DNA of 64,000 nucleotides from the NCBI GenBank assembly GCA_905221615.1, contig CAJNDT010000332.1:18501-82500 (forward strand). Reading direction: 5' to 3'. A model generated the notes under the pieces. That model was not told where the DNA came from, ran no database searches, and saw only the letters and a list, made by a program, of their open reading frames with translations. Source of the DNA: Symbiodinium sp. CCMP2592. Taxonomy: Eukaryota > Sar > Dinophyceae > Suessiales > Symbiodiniaceae. This document shows, in pieces, positions 1 to 10,592 of this stretch. Position 1 is the stretch's first letter, and the number at the start of each line of letters is the position of its first letter. Made by a program: the position numbers and the translations under genes.

Positions 1-7
1 TGAAGTG

Positions 8-72
8 CTGCAAAAAACAAGGGAACCCACAGGGAACCCACCCCATCTGCTGCAAAAACCAAGGGAACCCAC
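8..72. repeat. Short direct repeat at window edge
   Basis: The string CTGCAAAAA followed by AACAAGGGAACCCA or ACCAAGGGAACCCA occurs twice about 40 nt apart. A third partial AGGGAACCCA lies between them. No gene is associated with it. Confidence 0.6.
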
Positions 73-479
73 TTACACACCCTTTGGGTAGTATAACACT
101 ATTAGAACGGTGGAAGGTCCCAGACATGCCGGAGTCAATCAAACTCAGTTGGCAGCTGAGTATTATACCACCGGCTTTGTCCTAAGGGTGAAATCATTTG
201 CCCGCCACCTCTGGGCTCGTTCAGGTTCCCTCGTCTGTATCCTCACACCCTGCAGCATACAATCTCGAATCAAACTGCGGCGGATCAGTAGAGTCTGCCT
301 GTCCTAGCTTTCTGCAAGCGGACAATTTCGGATCCAGATTTCCCATGCTGCGCGTTGCTCTACGTAAAAGACTACGGCGCTCAGCTTCGACCTTGCAACA
401 GGCTCAACATTTCAGAAGCGAATGAGCATGATATGACGGGCTCACATTCGTGCATTCGGAAAAACCTGCTAGATGTCAA

Positions 480-1225
480 CAAAAAGTTTTGGCTGCCCAC
501 ATGGACTACAGCAAGGCTCACTTACTCATCCTAAACCCTACACCGCAACGCAACCACGTTTTGTGGCCTTCAGAAAAAGAAGGCTGGGATTACGTCAAAG
601 CAAGGCTTCGTCACTGACTAGCCGGAAAGTTTACCAGCTGCTCAGGCAACAGTTTGGGCAATGCTCATACATTCACTGGCTCAGATGGCAGACCTCATTG
701 CCAGATGGCAAACCCCACTCCGCAGAGTCATCGCTTTTAGTGCCGGGCTCAAAGCCCGTAAAACATTCGTGCCCTGCCTCAGACAAGGCTTGCACACTGC
801 TGAACCGCTCACGCTCAACCGAAGACGAAGAAGTTACTAGCTGCCACGCAACAGTTCGGGTCACAGCCAAGCTCTCTCACCCACTGCTTCGGCAGGGCTC
901 GCACCGCTGACCACTCTCAGCGCCGGGCTCAAAGCCGTAAACATTCATTCCCTTGGAAAAGAAAGAGCGAAGCTTGGTCACTGCTCACCCGACACCGAAG
1001 AAGAATTTACGCGCTGCAGGCAGCCGTTCGTCGCAGCAAAGCTCACTCATTCACACTCACTGACTCACGTACTAAAAGCTGGCAGAGCTTAGTCACTGCT
1101 CAACAAATACTCGCTGCTGGGGCAACAGTTCAACACCAGAGAGGCGACAGCGAAGCTCACTGACCGCTGATCACTCTCAGTGCCGGGCTCAACGCGCGTT
1201 AAAACATTTGCGCCATCGTGTGAGA
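480..1225. repeat. Degenerate interspersed repeat block
   Basis: A phrase like AGTGCCGGGCTCAAAGCCCG, followed by GTAAAACATTCG, recurs in diverged form near 740, 920 and 1180. Between the copies come variable stretches with recurrent GAAGAAG, GCAACAGTTCG and AAGCTCACTCA phrases. The spacing is irregular (about 180 and 255 nt), so this is a decayed tandem or nested repeat. I see no convincing protein gene across 1-1690. Confidence 0.5.
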
Positions 1226-1695
1226 AACGACAAGGGTTAATTACTGCGATTCAGAAAGCTGCCGTGCTACTGTTTTGGCCTGGGCAAGTTCAAACATCTA
1301 CATTCGACGGGGCAGCAGACAGAACCATGCCTTGCGAAGTCGTTTTTGCTCTGCTTTCAGGATCTTAGCGACTCTGCGCGCTTCTACCTGCTTTGGACGA
1401 AAGACAATCAAGACATCTTGTAGACACGCAGACAATACCACACCTTTGCATCCTGACGCTCCTGTCGCAGGCGGGCCAGACGGGCGGACAAAGTCTCCTA
1501 GCAACAGGCAGACGAGGAAGGACCATTTATTTACGAAGGACGTTCTACACTCCTGCGGCAACTCCACTCTTTGAGGGGGAGGAACAGGAGGTGCTTCCAC
1601 GTCGGACATCGTTGCAACACATGGGCCAAAAGAACGCTCGAATTACGGAGCCAACTCCGGAAGCTGTTCTCTAGGATGCTTGGAAGGGCCTCCTC

Positions 1696-1738
1696 TGTAT
1701 ATATATATATACATATACATATACAACATATGTATATA
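1696..1738. repeat. TA/CATA microsatellite
   Basis: An alternating TA tract with interspersed CATA units lies directly upstream of the first recognisable peptide block of the decayed gene that follows. Confidence 0.85.
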
Positions 1739-2756
1739 TGACCCAGGTGAAGAACAGCGACCAGCCAGACAAGGTTGCGGTGTACAAGCACTACGCAAGC
1801 CTCGGCCGCTGCGACAAGCACAAGAAAGAGTTGTTGTCGTTGTGGAAGAACGACAAGACTTGCAAGTGGAACGGGAGTTGGTCCAAAAGGGTGACTTTCA
1901 CCGAGAAGGAAGAAGCCGAAGGTCGCACAGGTTTTGGCACCAGGATCCCAGGATGCATTTGGGGCATCTGCATTTGGCTTCTGCCTTTTGTTGGTGTTTC
2001 GTTCTGGTCTTTGGAGCATCTAAGGTTCCAAGTTGCCAGCCTGGGAGATGCCGGCAGATTCGAAAAAGTTCCAGGCAGTGGAGACAAGCCTTGTGGCCCA
2101 GGACGGAATGGCAGATGATGAGAAGGACGACAAGGATCCCACCCAAATGGCTTTTGCCAAGGCCAAGCTCAAGGTGTTCAACTTGGCCAAGATCGCCGTG
2201 ACGTTTTGGCAAGATCACCACCGACAAGACCTGGAGTGATTGAGTCTGTTGAAGCCAATCGGCAGACTGGCAAGGCCTCAGGCGACCAGCTCTCCAGTGT
2301 TCTGGATGCTGTGGGAAGAGCAGGAGGAACCAACGAGGCTGGATCCTCCTCGCAGGGGACCGAGCAGGTAAAGACCCTCCAAGAGTATCTTTCTTGCGTT
2401 TGACAGATATGCATGCATGCTTTTTTGTATATATATATATATATACACATGTTTTTTCTATATCGGTCTCAGGTTCCGTGGATCGGGACCTCAGCAAGCT
2501 CTCGGCTATTGCTGCTCGCCTCCGGCATCGTTCGGATCCAGCCCTCACCAGCAAGGCCGGGCAGCTGAAGAAGTAACATGCCGAGCAGATGGCTTACCTC
2601 GACGATGCCACAATCTTCGTGGGAGCTGCCGAGGAAGCCTCCGAGAAGGAGATCGGCGAGGAGCAGATGGAGGTCTTGCAGGGCCACTTGGAAAAGATGG
2701 GCGAGCTGGCTGTGGCAGTGAAGGACAAGTTGAGAAGGAATACGGCACTCTTGTAG
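1738..2756 (+). pseudogene. Decayed 5' half of a multicopy dinoflagellate protein family
   Basis: Several peptide blocks on this strand read like conserved protein but sit in different frames. One is a lysine-rich block around 1738-1930 with HKKELLSLWKNDKTCKW and EKEEAEGRTGFGTR. One is FAKAKLKVFNLAKIAVTFW near 2150-2210. Others are SVDRDLSKLSAIAARLRHR near 2470-2530 and MAYLDDATIFVGAAEEASEK near 2590-2650. A (TA)n tract flanked by TGCATGCATGC interrupts the blocks at 2408-2450, either as an intron or an insertion. From memory, such blocks occur together in many hypothetical proteins of Symbiodiniaceae. The function is unknown. With the next feature it may form one relic gene of about 3 kb. 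Frame changes argue against a working gene unless unusual introns are present. Confidence 0.4.
2408..2452. repeat. GCATGCATGC plus (TA)n tract
   Basis: A palindromic TGCATGCATGC is followed by a T-run and an 18-nt alternating TA tract. It interrupts the protein-like reading of the flanking gene relic. Related TGCATGCATGC strings occur at about 2930, 3403 and 3700. Confidence 0.7.
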
Positions 2757-3107
2757 CTAGGTTCCCTGAGCTATAGGATCGTATGATAGGATGCATGCAG
2801 AGCAACAGCCTCGCATGGTCCCGAGGATATCTTCGATCGCTACAGCAGCTTTGATCAACCATGGCAGCTTCGCTCGCTCTGCAGTCAAAAAAGGCCTGCG
2901 TGCTCCAGGGTTTGTGGTCCGAGTGCAGTGCATGCATGCATGCTGCAAGATCTCAATATCTCACACACCTCAGGCGCTTTTTCAAGTTTCGAACATGCCA
3001 TGCTTTAAGCTAGCATGAGGGTCATCGTCGGGCCATGTTTCACAAGAGAGAGAAGGAATTCCGATCTGCAGGTCTTCCCCCAAGAAAGCGGCTGAAGGCT
3101 AACATCG

Positions 3108-4769
3108 GTGATTTTTTTGGCGAACCAGATCTCGGGACAGAGGGCTCAGGACATTTTCGAGGATGCAGATGCAGCTGGCCTTGCTGAGGCCAAGGATCTT
3201 TGCAAGGGCCTGGACTGCGATTATGCAGTCAAGCTGGGCCGGAACCCGAATGCAGCTCGGGACTTGTCTAGGAGGCTTTTGAAGCGATGTTCATGGCCTC
3301 CTGTATACTTCGCTTCTATTCCGGTACTGGATTTGAAGAAGCAGATCGAAACAACAGTCGACCTTCCCTTTTTGCTACCCCATGAGCTTATTCGTTGCAT
3401 GGGCATGCATGCATGCAAAAAGGATTTGCTGCAACGATCCGGCATGTGCGAGGCCAGTTTGGCCCATCTCCTGAAGATGGAGCAAGAGTTTGATGCACGT
3501 GGCGCCTTAGGAGTTGGCCTCTGGATCGACGGCAGTCCTTATTCGTACGACCGATTGTTGAGCCTCGAGTTTGTGGTTCTCAACTTTCCAGGGAGACCAA
3601 CAAAGGCTTCAGGCTTCCGCACCGTCATTCCCAAGCATTTTTGCATCAAGTTTCGAACTTTCGATTGCATTCTGGGAGTGGTGGCATGGAGCATGCAACA
3701 AGCATGCATGGGAATCACACCCAGAAGAAGGCATGATGGCCCAGAGTGGTCGAAGAATGGCTCTGATGCAGCTAGTAGCAGCTGGGGCGAGATGGGGTGG
3801 TTCCTCCATAGGCCCTAGGCCTGCGAGCCTTCTTACTGGAAGTCAGAGGAGACTGGGCAATGCGAAAAAATATTTTTGCTTTTCCCGGCTGGAAAGAAAA
3901 CACTGGGATTTGTCACGTTTGCCGGTGCAGCAGCGCAGCATGGAGACCATGGACCAATTTGATGCTGAGGCTGAGTGGAAAGTTCAGCCTCCCTTGCAGC
4001 ACTGGGAGCTGATGGACAGGATCATGCTCAGAGGCATGCACATCAGCCAGGTGTTTGGTTGCCCTGGCCTGACTGCAAAGCAGATATTATTTGATTGGCT
4101 CCACAATTTCGACCAAGGCATCACCGCAGACTTTTTAGGAAATTCTTTTATTACATGATCTCAGAAGAGGGGTACCTGCCAGGTACCAGCAAGCCTGAAA
4201 GGGTAAAGAGCTGTCCAAAAAGCTCCAGCAGTACTACAGCCCACATGGCGACATGAGCACAGACAGTCGGCTCGGAACACTGACTGAAACGATGATCCGC
4301 AAGACGACTACTAGCTCGCCGAAACTGCGAGCCAAGGCTGCAGAAGCCAAGGCACTGGTGCCCTTTGTGCTGCAGTTGTGCCAGGAGGCATTCCCTCCTG
4401 GCACAAGCAGTGAGAAAGAATCTTGCATCAGAGAAGCTGCCGTGAGATTGCAGGATTGTTATGCCATGCTGCAAAATGACAGGTACAACCAGGATGCCCT
4501 TGTGGCATCTTGCACACAGTTAAAGGTGAAAGTTGCGGGATCCGGAAAGATGCTTGTGGAAGATTAAGCCGAAACACCATGGTGCCCTCGAGGTCTGCAT
4601 GCAGCAAGGAAGCCCCAGCCATACCTGGACTTACAGAGATGAGGACATGGGCGGATACCTTGCAAGCCTGGCTCGATTGAAGGGTGGTTCGCGCAATCCC
4701 AGATCTGTTGCCTTCTCTGTGCTGCAGAGGTGGAGGGCCAAAGGCCTGCCACATCTTAATCCTGGCTGA
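3108..4769 (+). pseudogene. Decayed 3' half of the same multicopy family
   Basis: The opening reading frame (3108-3660) gives a collinear block with ISGQRAQDIFEDADAAGL, LLPHELIRCMG and GVGLWIDGSPYSYDR. It then continues in other frames. One frame around 3950-4155 has WKVQPPLQHWELMDRI and ends in DQGITADFLGNSF. Another, 4253-4567, has TLTETMIRKTTTSSPKLRAK. Another, 4533-4769, has LWKIKPKHHGAL and HTWTYRDEDMGGYLA. I recall these phrases in this order from many hypothetical proteins of dinoflagellates. At least three frame changes and a GCATGCATGC insertion inside the CMGMHACKK stretch make an intact gene unlikely. The biochemical role is unknown; a transposon-linked origin is possible. Confidence 0.45.
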
Positions 4770-4982
4770 TGTCGCAATCGCAGCTCGCGAGATCAAAAAG
4801 GATTCGTCTTGCATGCACTTAAGCTTGGCAGCTAGGAGGCTCTTCAGCCTCCTCTCGGAGGTTAGAACCCATATACCTCCTGCACGGGCTCAGGTCGTGC
4901 CAAATGTACATAGTTTTTTCTGCCAGGGAAGCCTCCTCCAGGCCCAACCTCCTGCACCTACACATGTTTTTTTCTGCAAGGG

Positions 4983-5060
4983 TCTATATTTGTATTTGTA
5001 TATATATATATATGTGTATAGATATACACACATGCACTATATGTATAACGATAGATATTA
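4983..5060. repeat. AT-rich microsatellite
   Basis: TATTTGTATTTG is followed by alternating TA and imperfect TATATGTGTA units. The next 150 nt (to about 5200) are AT-rich with repeated AAGGTTT/AAGGTCT phrases, and I see no gene there. Confidence 0.75.
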
Positions 5061-5550
5061 ATATCATAGACCTTAGAATAAGGTTTGTTAAAACACCTTC
5101 AGTAAGGTATATGTGTAGATTCCTTAATTAACGCTTTCGACCCTATTTTAAGGTCTCGTAAAATCCTTTAAATTAAACAGAGTCTATTGGAAGCTTTGGG
5201 TACGTGGCCTTGCGTTGACAACCAGCTCACAGCCCTCGAAGTTTCAGGCCTGTTCTCCTCGCTGCCCATCTCCACACCTCGCAGCTAACCGAGCTCCGCA
5301 TAAACTCCAGCTCCGCCGACTGGAGCAATCCCAAGCCGTCGCCGGCCGACATGCAGACCGTTATGTCAGCGTGGCCTTCCTGGCCAACAGAACAGGACCT
5401 GCCCAAACGGGTCTTTGCCCACCTGGCCCAAAGCATCCCCTGACGGAGCAGGACCAATCCGATTATGCATTGGGACTATGATCTGATGTCCCCAATAGCA
5501 GGGTCAGCCTTTCCGCCTTAATCTCATGCAAGCCTTTGCCGACCTCCTGA

Positions 5551-6206
5551 AGCGCAGGCTTCGACGAGGCCAAGCGCCTTTGGCCCAAAGGCATTGCTGT
5601 AGGCAAGCTCAGCCTTGTCAAAGCCGACAACCGAGACCCTCGCCTTGTTCTAGACAGCACAATCTGCCAGGTCAATCCACTTTGCCGGATACCTGAAGCC
5701 GTATCCATGCCTGCTGTGCGAGCAGCCTTTATGCCATCCGACCCAGCCAGTATTGACTTCAAGGCAGCGCACAAGCCGGTCAAGGTACACAGATCCGAGC
5801 AAGGCCTTCTGCTTTTTATGTTTGAGAAGATTTTGTACAGGTACGTCGTCTGTCACTTCGGCACAAAATTTTCAGCCTATTGGTGGCAGCGCGTTGGTGG
5901 CCTTATTACACGCATTGCCCACCATGCCTTAGCCTTTGCCCCGCGCAAAGCCTGGCTGTATGTTGACGGCCTTCTCACTTCCTCCTCATAGCCACCCTGG
6001 CTGGCCTTGCGGCGTCAATCAGCTGGAAAAAGGCCTCGGTCGGCGACAGCCTCATTTGGTGCGGCTGGCACTTCAAATTCCGCGATCAGATTCGCAGCCT
6101 GATTGCCAAAAAGAAGGTGCCCAGGAAAGACCTTGAAGCCTATATGCACATCAGCCGCGTTCTGAGGCCCCACGTCGCGCCCTTGTACATTGTCCTTATT
6201 ATAACA
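5551..6206 (+). pseudogene. Reverse transcriptase remnant (retroelement)
   Basis: An open stretch 5551-5991 reads like a retroelement reverse transcriptase. It has KLSLVKADNRDPRLVLDSTI at the fingers, SIDFKAAHK at the position of motif A, FGTKFSAYWWQRVGGLITR at motif B, and LYVDGLL at motif C (5956-5973). In motif C the second catalytic Asp of the usual YxDD is Gly. A stop codon follows at 5989. Reading resumes in the -1 frame with ISWKKASVGDSLIWCGWHF, a thumb-like segment typical of such enzymes, and runs to about 6206. The altered YxDD, the internal stop and the frameshift make this a dead copy. The RNase H relic downstream probably belongs to the same element. The RT family could be DIRS- or Ty3-like; I cannot decide. 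Confidence 0.6.
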
Positions 6207-6530
6207 GCCCCCCAGGCTCCAACGTGTCCATAGCGCTTCGCATGTGGCCAGCCTCCCTTCACAGCCTGGATTCCAGAGCCGTCGTGAGCAGACTCGTCAT
6301 GCGAGTCAATTTGCCTATAAGCCGCGTTATCGAGATCGGCAACAAAGCTGTTTGTTGCAACAAGGCCGACCTCCCGCCTGAGCCAAAGTCAAAGCCTACC
6401 TGGATTCGCCTATCGGGCCCGATGTTCCCGGAAATCCGGCTCACCAACGCGGCCCAAGACAGCCTCCGTTGGCTGTTCCCCAGGATAGAATCCATCCCCG
6501 CAACCAGCCTCTCCCTCCGCCTTTAATGCC

Positions 6531-6990
6531 ATGCCTGGCTCGAGCGGATGCCATGGCAGAGGGGTCGACGGTGGGATTGGGGGTTGGATCACCGCCAAGC
6601 ACAGTATGGCCTGGTTCGCCGAAAGCTGGTCCATGGAAGAGATACGGCAGACATGGCCTTTCCAACCCAAGGACGGACAGAAGTACATCGCCTGCTTTGA
6701 AGCCCTTGCTCAGCTTGCCTTGGCCATGGCGGCCAGAGAACGTCACGCCTTCTCGCACTTCGCGGTCTGCCTTCCAGCCCAGAGTGACAACACGCCTTCT
6801 AAAGCAGGCATCAACAAACTTTTTACCACTGGTTGGCCGCTTTCGCAGTTTCTGCAGCTGATAGCCTCATGGCCCTCCAGCCACGGAATTGAACTCCAGG
6901 TCTCGCACGTGGCGGGAGCCCGCAACCAATGGGCCGACGATCTGAGCAGAGGCCGCCTTCAAGCAGAAACAGGAGCGAGTACGCATCTCA
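6531..6990 (+). pseudogene. RNase H-like domain remnant of the same retroelement
   Basis: This frame carries GVDGGIGGWITAKHSMAWF and ends with GIELQVSHVAGARNQWADDLSRG. That is the usual end of a retroelement RNase H domain, where a HxxGxxNxxAD-like string contains the last catalytic Asp. It lies about 330 nt downstream of the reverse transcriptase remnant on the same strand, the expected RT to RNase H order. The intervening 6207-6530 segment has stops in all relevant frames. I read it as part of one decayed element and not as a host gene. Confidence 0.5.
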
Positions 6991-7224
6991 CTCTCCCGCC
7001 TCGCCGATGCAGCCTCGGAAGCCACTTGGTCCAGTGCCGATGGGACCTCCAAGTCGCCCCTCCTGCCCAGCGCCGCCTGCCTTTCCGTCAGACAGCCATC
7101 GCAAAAGCGTAAAAAGGAGATTGCCTCCAAGCGTGCAGCCTTCTGAGCAGCAGGTCCAATCCACCGCCCGCGGCAGGGGAGATCCTTTGCTGCGCATTAC
7201 TACCGGTTGGATCTGTCCCTGAAG

Positions 7225-7351
7225 GGGGGTTTTACTTGCCCATGTAGCTGCCTTAAGCGGCATGGGCCCCCGGTCTAGCCGCATTGATTTACAGATCCAA
7301 CACGGTATAAAGAGAACTGAATTGCTAGAGCAGTGCGAGCCTACCTTAAAC
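7225..7351 (+). repeat. Direct repeat, upstream copy (TATA-containing)
   Basis: A stretch of about 126 bp from GGTTTTACTTGCCCATG to CCTACCTTAAAC is repeated at 8078-8203 with about 90% identity. It contains an inverted pair GCCCATG/CATGGGC that can form a hairpin, and the string CACGGTATAAAGAGAACTGA, which looks like a TATA box. It lies just downstream of the RT/RNase H relic, so it may be a terminal or internal repeat of that element. The 725 nt between the copies hold no convincing gene. Confidence 0.75.
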
Positions 7352-8077
7352 GTTTCCTGTTTTTGTTCAGGTATGTTTTAGGTGGCAGACCTGAACGTGC
7401 AGGGCAGCAGACTGGCTAAGTGCAGATAGTAGCTAGGCTAAACGGCTGAGGCCTGAGGCAGGCCCAAGTGTTGACTTGTGCAACTTTAGGCTAGAGCTGA
7501 GGTCGGCTTTGCGACGACGAGCTGGGGCGCCCAGAGGTGCTGATGACGGGGTCGAGGCAAGACCTGAAAGGCAGCAGGATCTTCCAGTGACGCAGGTGCC
7601 TGCGTGAACACTGTTTTTAGGCCAAAGTCGGCTGTGGGCATGCAGTCGACTTTGCGGCTCGGCTGAAAGGTAGTCGAAGCCGTACCTGGTGTGGGCGGGC
7701 GGGCTTTTCCAGAGATCTGCAGTGCTAGAGCCAGGCTGCGTGGATACCGAGGCTTCACCATGTGCAGAGATTCACGCAACATCAGCGACGTCCTCGTCAG
7801 CCATAGGTGCCGGAGACCCCTTGGCTTCCCCGTCCCGAACCCGCCACGCCCAGGTGCTCGTCTTCGCCGTCGTCACCGCAGTGATTCGGGGTCTCGGGAG
7901 CTTGCAGAGTTTCACGCCGACCTTGGAACTGCCTCAGTTCACAACAGATTCGCGTTCACACGCCTTACCGCTTCCTGGCCTTGCCAATTAGTACTCCGCA
8001 GTAGTAAACCTCGGAGTTCATAGCCTCAATTAAATCAAGCATACTTGGTTCACTCAACTTCTCAGAAAGTCTACTCC

Positions 8078-8203
8078 GGGGAGGTTTTTACTTGCCCATG
8101 CAGCTGCCTTAAGCGGCATGGGCGTCTAGCCGCCTTGATTTACAGATCCAACACGGTATAAAAGAGAACTGAAGTGCTAGAGCAGTGCGAGCCTACCTTA
8201 AAC
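8078..8203 (+). repeat. Direct repeat, downstream copy (TATA-containing)
   Basis: This is the second copy of the 7225-7351 repeat. It differs by a few substitutions and small indels: ATGCAG for ATGTAG, a shortened GGGCGTC, and TATAAAAG for TATAAAG. The hairpin arms and TATA-like box are kept. Confidence 0.75.
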
Positions 8204-8425
8204 AACGAAGGCTTACCCTGGCCACTATTCAGAATGTCTTCCGCAAGCTTTCCCCGGCGGATGTCCACGTGGGGCATCCAGCCTAGAGAAAAACAATATT
8301 CTCGCGGGTCTACCTTCTCGTACGCAGGCTATGCCCCTGGCGCAGCGCCTTGAACTGCAGCGGCTGCTTCGTGTCTCGGGTCCTTCGTTAACAGTGACAC
8401 TTGCAAGCAAAATTTGCCCTAGGTC

Positions 8426-8439
8426 CGCTCTTCCGATCT
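8426..8439. other. Perfect match to Illumina adapter 3' end
   Basis: The 14 nt CGCTCTTCCGATCT equal the 3' end of the standard Illumina sequencing adapter. A natural occurrence is possible, but the match suggests residual adapter at an assembly junction. Continuity of the window across about 8,440 should therefore be treated with caution. Confidence 0.6.
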
Positions 8440-8723
8440 GATTCCATGGAAAACAAGGCGCCCAAGGGGCTGCTCAGTTAGCCGAACGAACATACATCCT
8501 CGTGAGGCTTGCTCGGTGCGGAAGTGTAAGCACAAAAACAACATCTGCGGGATTTCCGGGCGTCATCTTCTGGCCGCAGCAGGTCTGGTTCGCTTGCTGT
8601 TCATTTTCTGCTCTTGCGAACTTCTGCAGGCGGTTTGGGAAAGACGAAGGGGTTCCTCGCGTGTTGTTCTGTTGTGCGGTGATTCAGTTGAGCGGTTCCG
8701 TGAGTTCCGTTCGGGAGCGAGCA

Positions 8724-8950
8724 GGTGTGGTTGGTTAGTTTGTACGTCAGTCAATGAGTGGGCGAGTTCGTTAGTTGGTTACTTAGTAAATTAGTTGGGT
8801 TGTTGGTTAGTTAGTTAGTCAGTTCAGTTATCTTTTTTAGTAAATGAGTTGTTTGTGGTTAGTTACGGTTAGTTCGTTAGAGTGTTAGTCAGTCAGTTAG
8901 TTAGTCAATCAGTCAGTTAGTTAGTTAGTAAGTTAGTTCGTTAGTTCATG
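8724..8950. repeat. Degenerate GTTA/GTCA simple repeat
   Basis: About 220 nt of imperfect TTAGTTAG, CAGTCAGT and AGTTCGTTAG units. No coding potential is seen. Confidence 0.85.
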
Positions 8951-10486
8951 CTTACCAAAAGAAGCAAAGCCTGTACGTGAGCCGTGAGCCAGATGTTGTT
9001 TGACTAATTGTTTTTCTCTCCGTTTTTGTAACCGAGCTGTTTGATTTACTTGCATGCTGTATTTTGCACAGTTTTTTTGGTCATTCCTTTGCTTGGCTGC
9101 GCTGTGCTCTGCTGTGCGCTACAGCATGGCGAGACCACAATTGCTGCATCACGAGGGCCCAACAAATAGATTGCGTGATTTACAAACATCCATTCGTTGA
9201 AATGAGCATAGCTCGACTTAAGCAGGTTGACGTCACAATATGCTTTTTCCAATGCACATTCTCTTCCGTGCCGACAAGTTCATACCAACTTATCAAAGTG
9301 CATCCTGCCGTCCGAGTGAGCTCCGCAGTGGGCCGAGATGCACGCAGATTTCGAGCCTCACGCATGTGGAAATTTCAGCATTTGATGGGCATGCATCCGG
9401 CGTAACGTGTATTGTAACGTGTTGCAACGTTCGATGGCATGCTCATCGCCACACTGTCTGGGTTCTTGGCGCTGCTATTGCCGGGAGTCCAAACCTCGGC
9501 TGCTCCACTGAATGCCCAAGGCCACGACGCCTTGACGTTGTAGGGCCCGCCGATGCTCGTTAGCATTCCCGCAAGGCCTTCATCCGACAAAGTGGAGGGT
9601 GTTGCTTGAAGGGCCCAGCTGAGAGATGCTCAGTCACTCACTTCGGCAGTACATTTGAATGGATCGGTTTTTCTTGGTCTTTGCAGGCGGTGGTGTTTCC
9701 AAGCCGACGCACGGAAACCAGATTCCCAAGCTGAGCCTCGTCGGTCCGACAAAGCGATGGTGTGTCAAAGGTGCGTGTGAATTTCGTTCGTTGGACATTC
9801 AATCTCATTGATGAACCTTCCATCATCGAAGGTTGCTTTTATGTGAAAGTAAAGATCGTTTTTCCTGAAAGCAATTGGCGAGTTTGTCCCAACATTGTCA
9901 AGTGCAAATAGTATTGCGGACTTCAGGAAGCCGCATGCATTTACATCAGCCATTGTGTGGAGTTGTCTGTGGTTCACCATGTGGAGGCAATGTGTTTAGA
10001 TCTCAGTATTTTTTGTTCATGCTTGCATGAGACAGACAAATGCGCCGTCCCAGCAGCGGCTTGTGCGTTGTGGTGTCCGGCCTCCCTCATTCTAAGGATA
10101 TGGTCGTTCTGGCATACCGAGGCACTTGCCACTTTCCTGCATGACGATGGCATGTCCTTGAGCTTTCCGGCATTGCTTGGATTCACGTTTTTGGATTTCA
10201 TGCCAACAATACAAACCTTCCTTGAAGGGCAGTGGAGCTTCTTGAAATGTGCACAGGTGCCAGACGTGGTGCGCTTGGCCCAAGCCACCTGGAGGCACTT
10301 CGCGACTCAGTTGCAAGCGACAGCTTAGCATGGCTTTTGGCAATCCGCTAGGCATCTGGACTTCCCAGCAATTTGTTTTAATGTCCTTGCATTACGAACA
10401 AAGCCGGGTATTGTGGCATCAGGTCAGCCATCAGATAGTTGGTTGCGATATCCGCCGGCCCCGCTGCTGCTTCACCACCGCCATTG

Positions 10487-10592
10487 CCAAGGCCACCGCC
10501 ACCCCCACCACCGCCACCCCCACCACCGCCACCACCACCACCACCACCACCACCACCAGCGCCAGCGCCAGCGCCAGCACCAGCACCATGCT
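10487..10592. repeat. CCACCACC / GCCAGC microsatellite
   Basis: An imperfect CCACCGCCACC tract turns into (CCA)n and then (GCCAGC)n. It produces artificial polyproline or polyglycine frames on the two strands and is not read as coding. Confidence 0.9.
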
